Positions 53,738-64,000 of a stretch of DNA of 64,000 bases are shown in pieces (the first letter of the stretch is position 1; every line of letters begins with the position of its first letter). Position numbers and translations under genes: made by a program. The notes below the pieces were generated by a model, which had not been told where the DNA came from, did not search any database, and saw only the letters and a program-made list of their open reading frames with translations. The DNA is from Piscicola geometra (lineage: Eukaryota; Annelida; Clitellata; Hirudinida; Piscicolidae): contig OX030965.1 in the NCBI GenBank assembly GCA_943735955.1, forward strand, positions 1,288,701 to 1,352,700, read 5' to 3'.

Positions 53738-53930
53738 GCGAGCGGGTTGACTTAGATGGTAAAGTCGTTGGACCTGTAACTTACAGGTCGCCAGTTCGAA
53801 TCCTTGTTCAGTTAACTGTGAGCTATCATATACCTAGTGTATATGATGCAGTGTTTCACGACTTATGTCGTGTGAGTGGCGCCTCAGTTGCGTGCTTTGG
53901 CGCATTATAAATACGCATTATTATGTAGAA
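53738..53930 (+). mobile_element. tRNA-derived SINE, variant of S1
   Basis: gagcgggttgacttagatgg (A box) and gccagttcgaatcc (B box), shared core tatcatatacctagtgtata, then a different 3' part (gcctcagttgcgtgctttgg) ending in ATT repeats. Confidence 0.8.
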
Positions 53931-54559
53931 AAAAATGTAGACGAATCAGATCCAGTAGTGAAGTTTTATAATCCGTCCAACAAACCTGGTTATTATCAAT
54001 GGCCAGCAAGAGAAGAAAAGCAGAATGTCTGGAAAAATGTGTTTTATGTAAAATAAAAGCCCCTAACTCTAGTATTTCTAAGAGACATTTGTTTATTGAA
54101 GAACATGAAACTATATAAAAAGCTAAATGGTAGGTATAAGGCCACATTTTTTTCTTGATTGAACAATTCGTTAAATATTATTTTCAGCCTTTGCACATTG
54201 AATAAGCAGTTTTTTTCAGACTGAATTATTTTAATTTCCGATTCTTCAGAAACAAATAGCTAATTATTTAAAACTTTACAAAAGTATAAAATAATTAGAA
54301 AGAATAAACTAATTAAAAGTTTATTTCTTCCATAAGAGAAGCTTTTAAAATGTTAATAACTTTGTCGTTTTAAAGATATTATTCTTTTTACATTTAATTC
54401 TGATTCCTTATATTAAATTAAATAATACTTGTGATTTTCAACAATATAAGAAGAAAAAAACAAAAGTTATGGCAACAAAACTATTTTCTGTCGAGAGACG
54501 TTTAAACGGTTTACTTTGGAAATAAACTAAACTAATATTAGCTTCCGAGTACGGTTTCC

Positions 54560-54830
54560 AAAGTATCCCACAATATTCAAGAAACAATTAAAAACTCATT
54601 TCTTTCAACAAGCATTTAACTAATCATTTTTTATCTTAATTTTTGTCTTTTTTCACTTACTTATTCACTTAGTCATTCATTTTTAGTCATTTACTCGGTC
54701 ATTTATTTCATGATTTTATTAATTAATTAATTTTATTTCACTAAGTACCTGATAAAGAACGCTTCTCATGCCCCATAGCGCTGTATAAATGAATTTTATT
54801 ATTTATTATCATTATTATTATCACGGCATT
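54560..54830 (+). mobile_element. LINE 3' terminal fragment
   Basis: FKKQLKTHFFQQAFN-type end, then cccatagcgctgtataaatg and (ATT)n. Confidence 0.5.
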
Positions 54831-54987
54831 CACGGTCTAGCTTCTTAAACGACAAGATTTTTTTTTGCACAACTAACAAGGTTCATGTGAAGAATTTACT
54901 CACGGTAACTGTATAAAACAATCGAAAAGAGGAACATTTTAAAAAGACAAAAGTGTGTATGAGAGTCAATGCAGGGTGACTTCAATT

Positions 54988-55327
54988 CTAACTGGGAACT
55001 CGGTTGGCACTGGCAACTATTGCTTTAAGCTGCAATAATCTCCATTTAGGTCTGCGTTTTGCAGGATTGGTCACTTCTCCATTGAACTTCCTCCACATCA
55101 GTCGGGTGCTTTAGGATGTTTATTTTCGATAAAATGAGTTGCTAGCGTTTTCAGATAACTCTTCAACAATTTGGCTTCAAAACCATACCAGATGACTTCA
55201 ATTTGAAGTTCTCATACTTTCCGCAAATGTTTGCAAGTTTTGTTTTTTTAATTTCTGGAGATCTGATTATTTCCATGAAGTTTCCCATCGGAAGGAGTTG
55301 AATTGCGTCTGCCAGTCTTTCCCCCAT
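54988..55327 (-). CDS. Possible small two-exon gene or gene 3' end, unknown
   Basis: Exon 1 (from ATG 55327) encodes MGERLADAIQLLPMGNFM, EIIRSPEIKKTKLANICG and has a consensus-like donor GGAAA/gtatgag, ending in phase 2 near 55208. Exon 2, 55108-54988 (acceptor cctaaag), starts in the matching phase: TRLMWRKFNGEVTNP, AKRRPKWRLLQLKAIVAS, ending NRVPS and TAG at 54988-54990. Joined it would be about 80 residues. The ATG may be internal to a longer gene. Not recognised. Confidence 0.4.
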
Positions 55328-55653
55328 TAATCCAATTTTACAGTTTTGTTTACAGAATTACTATATCTTCGATCTCGTTTATCTTCTGATGATTAATGAT
55401 TAACAAAGCACACACAAACTGATTCACGAAGGTTAACACTGTTATTTGATGAAAAATAAAAAATTTAAAATCACCTATGTAATTTTATTCGTCAAAAAAT
55501 GAATTTGAAATGATTTAAAACTTATTTGATTGATTTATAAAACAAAAATTTTTATTAATTTGTTTAAATAAAGCAAATAGAATACATTTTTATGTTTAAA
55601 TACTTATATTCTTTCCTGTTTCAACGATCCTCTGGTAAATAGTTATTTTGTTT

Positions 55654-55769
55654 TCAAGATTGTCTGTAGAGCGGTGGTTCAGTTTTGATCTTGTCGAAAT
55701 TGCAAAAGATTTTCCAAAACGAAGGCTTTTCTCTGTCCAGCTTCAAGGACATCAGCTCCAGATACAAGC
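55654..55769 (-). CDS. SAMD15: SAMD15-like exon 4 with stop
   Basis: 116 nt in matching phase, acceptor catttccag, stop TGA. Confidence 0.82.
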
Positions 55770-57078
55770 CTGGAAATGCCGATTCATGTCTTTATTTCAA
55801 AATGATAGCTTTCCAAACAATTAAAGTAATTTTTCAAATTCTTTTCATAATCTAATATTTCATAGGTTTATTTTCTTATTTACAAAGAATTTTATTTAAT
55901 AATTCGTCATACAACCTACAATGTAAATCTCACCTAAGGCGTTGGTGTGAGGGTCAGCGATGCCTTTGTTGTCTGAAACGAAAGGAATATTCAGCAAGTC
56001 CCGAATCAGCTTCGCCAACTCCTGAAAGCATTAGAGAAGCTCATTATCCAACCCAACCCTCACCATTTTGCTTTTTATTAAACACATAGTGATGAGAAAA
56101 TGCTTTATTTCCATTGCTGACCTTAATGTGTTCAAAATCAGTGATGCCCAGCTGGGGCATGGTTGATGCATTCACCAAGATGAGCTGTCTGCCTGAAATC
56201 TTGTTCCGCATGAAACAGTTCTGAAGAGTAAGACTCTTTGTCTCGCAAGGTTTTTAAACTTTACTTTTCAATGCTTTGTGGCATTCAAAAAGCGTCTATT
56301 GTGAACTTTTATGCGAAACAGTTGATTCAAATCATGTTTAGTAAAACAAGAGCAGTTGAGGTAGAAATAATCTTTTATCAAGACAAAAAAAGCGCTAAAT
56401 GTTCCTTTTATCCACTTAAAAAGATTAAAATTGTTTGCGAGATCAGAGTGATATTATCTTAATTTTCTGCCCTTCCACCACCTTCTTCCTCACTCTCCTT
56501 CCTCCTCTCCACCTCCTTCCTCTCCACCACCTTCCTCTCCACCACCTTCCTCTCCACCACCTTCCTCTCCACCTCCTTCCTCTCCACCACCTTCCTCTCC
56601 ACCACCTTCCTCTCCACCACCTTCCTCTCCACCACCTTCTTCCTCACTCACCTTCCTCCTCACTCACCTCCCTCTCCACCACCTTCCTCCTCACTCACTT
56701 CCCTCTCCACCACCTTCCTCTCCACCTCCTTCCTCTCCGCCTCCTTCCTCTCCACCACCTTCCTCTCCACCACCTTCCTCTCCACCACCTTCCTCTCCAC
56801 CACCTTCCTCTCCACCACCTTCCTCTCCACCACCTTCCTCTCCACCACCTTCCTCTCCACCCCCTTTCTCCTCACTCACCTCCCTCTCCACCTCCTTCCT
56901 CTCCACCACCTTTCTCTCCACCCCCTTCCTCCTCACTCACCTCATATTGCTTGAAGCCAACGTCCTCCAGCCAATCGGCCACTTGCAATAAGGACCAGTT
57001 GATGCAGATGGGCACTTCATCCAAGCTTTCTGCTGAGGTTTGTGAATGCAGCGTTTTTGAGAATGCATAAAAAGACAC
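55654..57078 (-). CDS. SAMD15: SAM-domain protein, SAMD15-like, 4 exons seen
   Basis: Exons (minus): 57078-56941, 56220-56122, 56021-55934, 55769-55654; total 441 nt, 146 residues from the first ATG seen. The SAM domain spans exons 1-3: WSLLQVADWLEDVGFKQYE, NCFMRNKISGRQLI, MPQLGITDFEHIK, ELAKLIRDLLNI. Exon 4 adds GLYLELMSLKL and KPSFWKIFCNF, ending YRQS and TGA at 55654-55656. The ISGR-LI...P-GIT-FE pattern and the ALGLYLE continuation resemble SAMD15. Known SAMD15 is longer N-terminally, so upstream exons may exist; an acceptor (acctcag) inside exon 1 at about 57028 would permit this. SAM domains mediate protein association; cellular role is unknown here. All phases agree. Confidence 0.82.
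55934..56021 (-). CDS. SAMD15: SAMD15-like exon 3
   Basis: 88 nt: ELAKLIRDLLNIPFVSDN and KGIADPHTNAL. Acceptor tgctttcag, donor gtgaga, ends phase 1. Confidence 0.87.
56122..56220 (-). CDS. SAMD15: SAMD15-like exon 2
   Basis: 33 codons, phase 0-0, acceptor actcttcag, donor gtcagc: central SAM helices. Confidence 0.88.
56470..56940 (-). repeat. 15-bp minisatellite filling SAMD15-like intron 1
   Basis: Coding-strand unit ggtggtggagaggaa, about 30 copies, starting directly at the donor (gtgagtgaggaggaagg). Confidence 0.94.
56941..57078 (-). CDS. SAMD15: SAMD15-like exon 1 (or internal exon)
   Basis: 46 codons from ATG, donor gtgagt, phase 0. Start is uncertain as noted for the gene. Confidence 0.72.
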
Positions 57079-57659
57079 CGAGGTGGATAATTTTTAAGAT
57101 TGAAAGTCATTTGTTCAAGAAAAATTTGATAGAATGGGAAGGTTAATTTTTATGATTAGAAGCAAAGCTGGAACATGTAACTAACGAATAAGTGTGAAAA
57201 AATATTCATATTATTAAAACTTTGACAAGTGAATAGTTCCAATTATATAGCTTCAGAAGATTCCTCAAATGGGTAAAATTGTTTAAAAAATCATTAAAAT
57301 CTTCAATTGCACATTTGTTAATGAAAATAGAATTTCTAATTACTTTCTTTCACTAAGCATGCCAAAAATTCCTAATTTTTCAACTCTTCATTTCTCACTT
57401 ATGAAATATCAACACACCAAATCAGCACCATTTTATTGAGACATGCAATTAGCTGAGCAAATGACAGGTTGTAGGTAAACACAGAATTGCGGGAGGCAAC
57501 GGGTAAAAAGAAAGAAGACTTTGCGAGAATATAACAATGTAAATTTATTTCTGTATACTAAAAGTGAAAAATTGCGTTAATTTATGAACAGGTTAATTGA
57601 AAAGTTAACGTCGATTAAAGAACAGTTTTAATTATTATTATTTTTTTATAATCCCGCAA

Positions 57660-57876
57660 GGCTAACCATGTTTTACCCATTGCGTCTCACACTTCCACGC
57701 TCTCCTGCGACCCAAACGACCACCAACCGACAGAAGACTCTTCCCATGAGTCATTCGGCAAGAAGGATCTGTCGTTGAATTTGGTCAAACTCAAGCCCAT
57801 GACCAGTGACCTGATGTTGAACGTGGTTCTTAAAAGTGAATCGAGACAACTTTTTGAGTTAAAAAAACGATTATAA
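57660..57876 (+). other. Possible exon on the plus strand
   Basis: After tataatcccgcaag the frame reads ANHVLPIASHTSTLSC, then SHESFGKKDLSLNLVKLK and PMTSDLMLNVVLKSES, TAA at about 57876. The minus strand is also partly open. Unassigned. Confidence 0.3.
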
Positions 57877-57882
57877 ATCGAC

Positions 57883-59344
57883 TAGAGGTCGGACCGGGTA
57901 CCCGATCTGACCGGGTACCCGCGGGACTCCTGCGGAAACGGGAATGAAAATTAAATTCGGGACGGGAAAAGTCGGGAACCGGGAATAGGTTTTCGGGACG
58001 GGAACGGGAATCAACCTTCAAATCGGGAACGGGAAAAACGGGAATAACAGTTATTGGGATTGGACTCTTTAAGAATGATTTTTCAGCAAACTTCTAAGTA
58101 TGGAAATCTTTATTTCATCGATACTCCGTTCTTAAAATAGGTATTAATTGCAATAGAAATGTATAATGAAGCCACCATTGCCAATGTCAAAATCTCCAAC
58201 ACTACTTTTGAAGTTGTTATGGTGAGCCCGAATATTAGGGAGATTAGGACAAATGGGTGATGATGTAAACTTGTTAGACGAAATCAAAACGGTCAGTTAT
58301 AATGTTTTTATTTTATAAATTAATACTTTGAATTTGAATGATTAATTTCCAAATTATTGCTCAGTTGATCATTTTGAAAAAAGAAAAGATGCCCATTGAT
58401 CTTATTCATATGGCAGCATGTCTGTTGCATCCACAGTATGAAAGAATAATAGAAAAAAAGTTTAGGATTGAAAAGAAATAAATACCAAGACTTTCATTAG
58501 AGAAAGTTGAAATCTATTTTGCTGTAGTGCCGTTGAGAAAAAAAACAAATGATGGTTATTTAGACCTATTATGTTTTTTTTATAACGTAAAAATTATAAT
58601 AAATTATTTTACCATCAAATTATACGAATGATTTTATGTTTTCAGTTGTGAAGAATAAGAATGTTGTCAAAAAACATATTTCCAACATTATTGAAGAATT
58701 AATAATAATGAACGATGGAAAAAATTCAGAAGAGGATGAATTGTACAAATATTTTCAATTACGTCCCAAAAAAACTGAAGATTATAAAGATGTTTTATTT
58801 TATTGGAGTAAAATGAACAATTTTCCAATACTACAAGAAGTAGCCAAGATTTTGTTTAGTATACCTGCAAGTTCTATTCCCTGTGAACAAAATTTTTCAA
58901 CATAGGGTCGTTTAACTTCAGACCCAAAATCATCTCATTTGAAAGCTGAAACTCTTAACGGTTTGATCTGTATGAAAAGCAATAAAGACTTGATTGAATT
59001 ACTCAAAAACAATGACTAGCTTCAATACTTTCATTTCAATAAATATTTGAAATTTAAATCGTGTTTTATTTTATTTTATTAAAAGAAATATTCTCTGACT
59101 TTGAAATAATACATTTTAAGAAATGTTAGAGCTAGCAAGTTTGGGACTAGTGAAAACGGCAGCAAAATGAATAAAAAAACAAAAAAGTTTTGGGAACGGG
59201 TCGGGACCTGGAATCGAGTTGCGGGAACGGGACGGGACGGGAATCAAAATTCTGATGTCCCATCGGGAACGGGACGGGACGGAAAAACAAATTTCGGGAA
59301 CGGGACGGGACCGGGAATGAAAAATCGTCCATGTCCGACCTCTA
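57883..59344 (+). mobile_element. hAT element, TAGAGGTCGG family, copy B
   Basis: Same inverted ends as copy A. Flanks aaatcgac (57875-57882) and atatcgac (59345-59352), 7 of 8 identical. Same G-rich subterminal arrays. 58636-58905 is the dimerisation remnant ending in a stop (SIPASSIPCEQNFST). Confidence 0.88.
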
Positions 59345-60480
59345 ATATCGACAGATAAATAAAATGTTTATCTAATAACGAAGGCCTGAGTAGGCAATTA
59401 GTAAAACTATAAAAAGTCTATTGTTATAACCGAATAAGTTTTCATCTGAATTTTTAACATTTTATTCAAGATTTACTTTTTTCCGCCTTTTATTTTTTCT
59501 TCGGAAATCTTTTCTGAAAAAAAAGTTTAAAAATGGAAAATTATTGGTTCGTTATGGTAAACCTCAACCACTAAGGCTAAAAATGAACGTATGAAATATC
59601 ACCAACACCATTATTCTTCACTCTAATTACAAAAAAACACCAAAAGCTTTTCTTTAGTTTTCAACAGTTTTTTTGTCTATATCGTTCACAGCCTGACAGA
59701 CGCAAGCCATGTTACAATGGTTCTGAGAACCATGATTCTTAAGCGCCAGGGCGCCACTCCACACGACGTACACATCTTTTAATGCATACGGCGCAAACAC
59801 TGCATCATATACACTAGGTATATGATAGTTCATAGTTGCTCGTCAAGGATTCAAACAGGCAATCTTTGAGTTGCAAGTCCGACGTCTACCATCTAAGCCA
59901 ATCCCGCTTCACTGTAATTGTAATTATCAGAGGCGGCGATCTGCTGCAAATCTTGCTCCAGACCAGAAAGTATTTTGTGATTTTGTAAAGTTTCAAAAGA
60001 CATATTTTTCCAAATTTCAAACTAAATGTTAGCAAGTGATCTAAAAATTAATTTTAAGCAAAAAAAATAGTTTATTTTTATTTTAAAATTTTTTAGTTAA
60101 CAAAGTTTTTTCAGCAAGTATGAAATATATTTTTTCTAGATAACATGTCGGCTAATACGAGAAATTGTATATTAGCCGACAAAAAATGAAGCATTCCACA
60201 AATCATGCAATAATCTCTAAAAAATAATTATATCTTGTAATCATAGAATTATCTTATTCAATTTTTTTCAAACAATAGAGGTTTTATGAAGCTTTATTTC
60301 TTTTTCATTAAATATTGAAAATATGGTTCTTATCTTTGAAAAAGAAAAAAAAAGTTGTTGCTTTTTATAAATTTTGATTTTAAAAATGAAAAATAATAGA
60401 AGTTTTATGACGTCTCATTGCTTTTTAATTAAATTTAACCGGATATCTCATATTACACTACTATTTTTTATTAGCCTCCA
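59345..60480. other. AT-rich spacer containing one SINE
   Basis: Apart from the SINE at 59668-59911, nothing recognised. Confidence 0.45.
59668..59911 (-). mobile_element. tRNA-derived SINE S1, copy 3
   Basis: Same layout as 27790-28035 with more mismatches (gattcaaacaggcaatc in the B-box region). Confidence 0.82.
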
Positions 60481-62349
60481 CAGGGCTCGCGCTGTCGAGG
60501 GCCACCGGGGCCAATGGCCCCACTTTTTCAAATTTGGCTCGAAAAAATCTTAATTGGCCCCAATGAATTTTTTCTTCTCCAAAAATAGCCTCGTGTTTTA
60601 ATCCGGTCATTCGCGTGCAGACTATATCAATCTATATAAGCTTCTGTCAATCTATATAATACTTTGTAATACCGTTAGGTGATTAAAATCGCTTGAAAGT
60701 AAAAAGATATTCAAAAAGCTATTACTAAGAAATCTGTCAAATGTATTCCTCAAGTGGTTCTCATGATAGAGAAGAATCAAGCCAAAAAGAAAAAACAGAG
60801 CATTCCAACAAGCATGGAAAATTATTAACAATTGGATCCGCTTTGGCAATATGAAAAATGTAATGTACTGTGATCTATTATTTCTTCATTATAACTATTT
60901 TAAAATAAAGATTACCTGCGTTCACTTTTTTAATAATCCTAGATCACACTAATGCTGTCGACGCCAGCAAGCAATCAGTGTTTATGGTTTCTGCCTGTGA
61001 AGTGGCCTTAGGCAAGAATGAAGCAGCGATAACTGCAGCACTCAAAAACGTGTACTTTGCTGCTAAGCAGAATCTCACTAGTTTTGGGATTCCTGCTTTA
61101 AATGCTCATTGCATAGAACAGGGTATCACAACACTAGTAGGTCTAAGGGTTGACTTTGGAAGAAAAGTCAGAAAAATTCTTAAGTCTTTATAAACCAATA
61201 ACAACCTTCAAGTTTTTCTACATGGCTCACTTTTTGTGTGATGTGCTCAAGCCTATTTTTATATTGTCCAAAATGTACCAAAAGAAAGACTTTGCTTATT
61301 CTCAGATTGCACCCCTTTTAACAGCAACTATTCAGAATTTGGAGTACATGTTAAAAACTAAGTCAGGCCCCATGATGCAGAAGTTTTTAAAGCTTATACC
61401 CAACATTCCAAAGCCTGATGAATTTGGTCTGTGTATTTTTGATTATGAAGGTCACACTATTCGAGACAGTGTGAAACAGAGAACTGAAGCTGAGTCTGTA
61501 TGCGGAAAGTTTGTTGAAAGCATGATAAAAAGCCTCGATAGTAGGTTTTCAGACAACGAGGATGGGTTTGTGTTAACAGCAATGAACAATTTTTTTGATC
61601 CAAGTATTTCAGTTTCCGAAATACACTCAGACATAGAAACAATATCTGAGTACCTAGAGGCTGTGGGTATCGAGAGCTCACAACCTGAACTACTCAGCTT
61701 CGCCAACTTCACTCGAGCCAGCCATGGTGATAAGTCAGTCACTGACATAAAATCTACAACTAATTTGGCCATTAAAAACTTTAATTCTTATCCAGCATTA
61801 GCGGAAGTTAATATCGCCAGTATCAACTGTAGAGTGTGAAAGAGGTTTCAGTAGACAAAACTTAATAAAATCTGACTAAAGAAATAGTATAAATATAAAA
61901 AATTCAGAAAATTTAATGAATATCTTTATTGAAGGTAAAGAAGTTGAAAAAATGGACTTTATATGTATTTACAAACTTTGGGCGAATAAGAAACAACGCA
62001 GAATAATGAACGAACAATTATATCATTTTGAATATGCATAAAAAAGTTTTTTACCATTACATTTATATTTGTCTAAAAGATTCTCTATAAATTATAGCTA
62101 TAATCCGTGTTAACTCGTAATAAATAAATTTAATGTTTTCTTAATTGTCTTAAAAAATATGTAACGCTCACTTTATAAAAACCAAAATAGAAATTAGAAT
62201 AATTATAAAACGAAGAAGACACTCTCTTTGTAGGGGAGTTTTATTGATTTGAAGCCGACTAGGAGCTTATTGAGGGTGAGTTTAAAAATAAATAATTGCG
62301 CCTTATACATAAAACTTTAAAAAAAAATTTTGGCCTAGCGCGGGCCCTG
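60481..62349 (+). mobile_element. hAT element with CAGGGCYCGCGC ends
   Basis: Starts cagggctcgcgctgtcga and ends tagcgcgggccctg. gcctcca occurs on both sides (60474-60480 and 62350-62356), so the duplication is 7-8 bp. Carries broken transposase ORFs. Confidence 0.82.
60960..62040 (+). pseudogene. hAT transposase remnant (ZNF862/C17orf113-like)
   Basis: 60978-61193 (SACEVALGKNEAAITA, GIPALNAHCIEQGITTL) and, after a frameshift, 61150-61839 (KFFYMAHFLCDVLKPIF, LSKMYQKKDFAYSQIAP, EAVGIESSQPELLSF). A further frame holds VECERGFS-type and SINIKNSENLMNIF remnants. The order fits hAT transposases related to those domesticated in ZNF862-like genes. Confidence 0.75.
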
Positions 62350-62635
62350 GCCTCCATTTTGTGAAAAATTATTTTTTCCAAACAAAAATAAATAACATCT
62401 ATTTTCAAATGTGAAATATTATAAAGAATGATTATAGTATGTACTAATAAAGTTTTGAATAATTTTCCCTTAAACTAATTGAGTTATTTAACAAAAGTAA
62501 ATGGTTTTCCACAATACACTCTTTTCTCTATAGATATATAAATAGAGATTATGAACAAAATTATTTTTTTACAATTATTTTATTTTATTAATTAGGCTAG
62601 GTCATATACTATTACTATATGTATATGGGTTAGGT

Positions 62636-62935
62636 CGGTAATTAATTTTTATTAATTCTATTTTTTTAATTATTTATTTTTATTAATTTAATTTTTAAAA
62701 TGATTTATTTTTATTAATTCTATTTTTTTAATGAGTTATTTTATTAATTCTATTTTTTAATGATTTATTTTATTAATAATTGTAAAAATTATTTATTTTA
62801 TTAATTCTATTTTTTTAAATTATTTATTTTATTAATTCTATTTTTCTTATATTTATTTTATTAATTCTATTTTTTATTATTATTTATTTTATTAATTCTA
62901 TTTTTTAAATTATTTATTATAAACAAAATTAATTT
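62636..62935 (+). repeat. AT-rich degenerate minisatellite
   Basis: Unit about 28-38 bp, ttatttattttattaattct plus attttttaa, roughly nine copies. Confidence 0.8.
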
Positions 62936-63029
62936 TATTATTACTATTAATTTATTTAATGAATTAGGTTAGGTCATATATATAGTATGCATTGAACTCT
63001 TCGCAACATGAACTCGTCGACTTATTTAT

Positions 63030-63300
63030 TTATTTTAATTTTGTGAATAAATATGATTATAAAAACTTATTAATAGTGAAATTTAAAATTTACTCGTCGA
63101 TACAGGCTAAATGTAGCCTAACGTACGAAACAGGCTGAATGTAAGCTAAAAACTTGTCGAATTTTTTTTAAAGTTTCGATTTTGTGAATAAATATGATTA
63201 TAAAAACTTATTAATAGTGAAATTAGCCTAACGAATGAAATAGGCTAAATGTAGGCTAAAACTCGTCGAAACAGGCTAAATATAGGGTAAAAATTTTTTT
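63030..63300 (+). repeat. Degenerate direct repeats
   Basis: gtgaataaatatgattataa plus aacttattaatagtgaaatt occurs twice (63041, 63184), and acaggctaaatgtag variants recur. Confidence 0.7.
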
Positions 63301-63349
63301 AAAAAATAAATTTAATTTTTCTTGTAAGACTTGATGATTTTGTCGAGTC

Positions 63350-63480
63350 TCAAAGTTCTGCTGCCTTTTGGCTTCTTTTTCCTTGAGCTTTCATCCATTT
63401 CATAGAACCATGGAAGGGTTTTTGAATCAAAATCTCTTGAAAATCAAACGTTTTAATGAGTTTTTGTACTCCTCTAATAG
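63350..63480 (-). other. Possible terminal exon
   Basis: After ttacctattag the minus strand reads GVQKLIKTFDFQEILIQK and PFHGSMKWMKAQGKR, ending KAAEL and TGA (63350-63352). Weak on its own. Confidence 0.25.
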
Positions 63481-63653
63481 GTAATTTCTTTTTGTCATTA
63501 TACAGAGTTGTAGTTTTTCAAGTAAAAATTATTTTTTTATCAAATACGCAATTCATCAACTTTTATTCTTTTATCCAACCATCAATCAATCTTTCTCAGT
63601 CGCTATTACCATCCATCCTCAAAGACTAAACCAGTTTTTCACCTATATATGAC

Positions 63654-63654
<1 letters not shown>

Positions 63655-63731
<77 letters not shown>
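63655..63731 (+). repeat. (GT)n microsatellite
   Basis: About 38 GT dinucleotides. Confidence 0.97.
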
Positions 63732-63735
<4 letters not shown>

Positions 63736-64000
63736 AATGCGTATGGGAGTGTGAGTTTGTTTGTATTAATTACGAAATAGTATCAATAAACAATACAACT
63801 TTTTTCATTTTCCTATGCATTGCTAAAAAACTCATGCAAAAAATGTAATTCTAACAAAAGTTTTTAACTCAAGTTTCTACTTGAGTTGTTATAAAAAAAC
63901 AATTTTGAAATTTTATTTTAGTTTTTCTTGTCATCAATAAAACATATAATTGTCATATCTTTCGTTTCACCTGACCTAGTAAAAAAATAATATAGTTCAA

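Noticed and set aside
53738..53812. tRNA gene
   Set aside because: A and B boxes are present, but the cloverleaf is degenerate and the sequence is the head of a repeated SINE.
56435..57070. 211-codon plus-strand ORF
   Set aside because: Antisense of the 15-bp repeat in the SAMD15-like intron.

Overview
This is a window of an animal nuclear genome. Genes are split into many short exons by introns with GT-AG (once GC-AG) borders. Exons are GC-rich, while introns and intergenic DNA are AT-rich and packed with micro- and minisatellites, LINEs, tRNA-derived SINEs, a Gypsy-type LTR element and several hAT-like DNA transposons. There is no bacterial, viral or CRISPR architecture. The proteins (PP2A B56 subunit, mitochondrial cardiolipin synthase, a SAM-domain protein) point to a metazoan, probably an invertebrate; I cannot name the species.

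Layout. (1) 872-20837, plus strand: 13 exons of a PP2A B56 regulatory subunit gene (PPP2R5, alpha/epsilon-like), lacking only the 5' end. Almost every intron is a tandem-repeat array, and repeats often touch the splice sites. Intron 10 holds a 5'-inverted non-LTR retrotransposon, two head-to-head hAT-like elements lie in intron 9, and intron 3 holds a SINE. (2) 20838-22890: 3' UTR and repeat-rich spacer. (3) 22893-28506: a composite element with its own inverted ends and near-perfect 8-bp target duplication, carrying a nested hAT copy, a deleted Gypsy element, a LINE 3' end and a SINE. (4) 29323-31328, minus strand: a small four-exon gene I do not recognise, predicted to encode a signal peptide, two Cys-rich apple/PAN-like modules and a transmembrane helix. 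(5) 31570-34960: LINE and repeat debris. (6) 34959-38770, minus strand: a complete seven-exon cardiolipin synthase gene (CRLS1), with a LINE fragment in intron 2. (7) 39005-54830: transposon-dominated DNA, including a two-ORF LINE interrupted by a hAT element and by another LINE's tail. (8) 54988-57078, minus strand: a possible small two-exon gene, then a SAMD15-like SAM-domain gene. (9) 57660-64000: one possible exon, a second copy of the TAGAGGTCGG hAT family, another hAT element, AT-rich repeats and a weak terminal-exon candidate.

The three best genes have no evident shared pathway: PP2A targeting, mitochondrial phospholipid synthesis and a SAM-domain adaptor. All exon joins were made by hand from reading frame, splice consensus and remembered family sequences. 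Phases agree across every join of the four gene models, except for ambiguity at the last PPP2R5 intron. Nothing here was checked by alignment software or transcripts.
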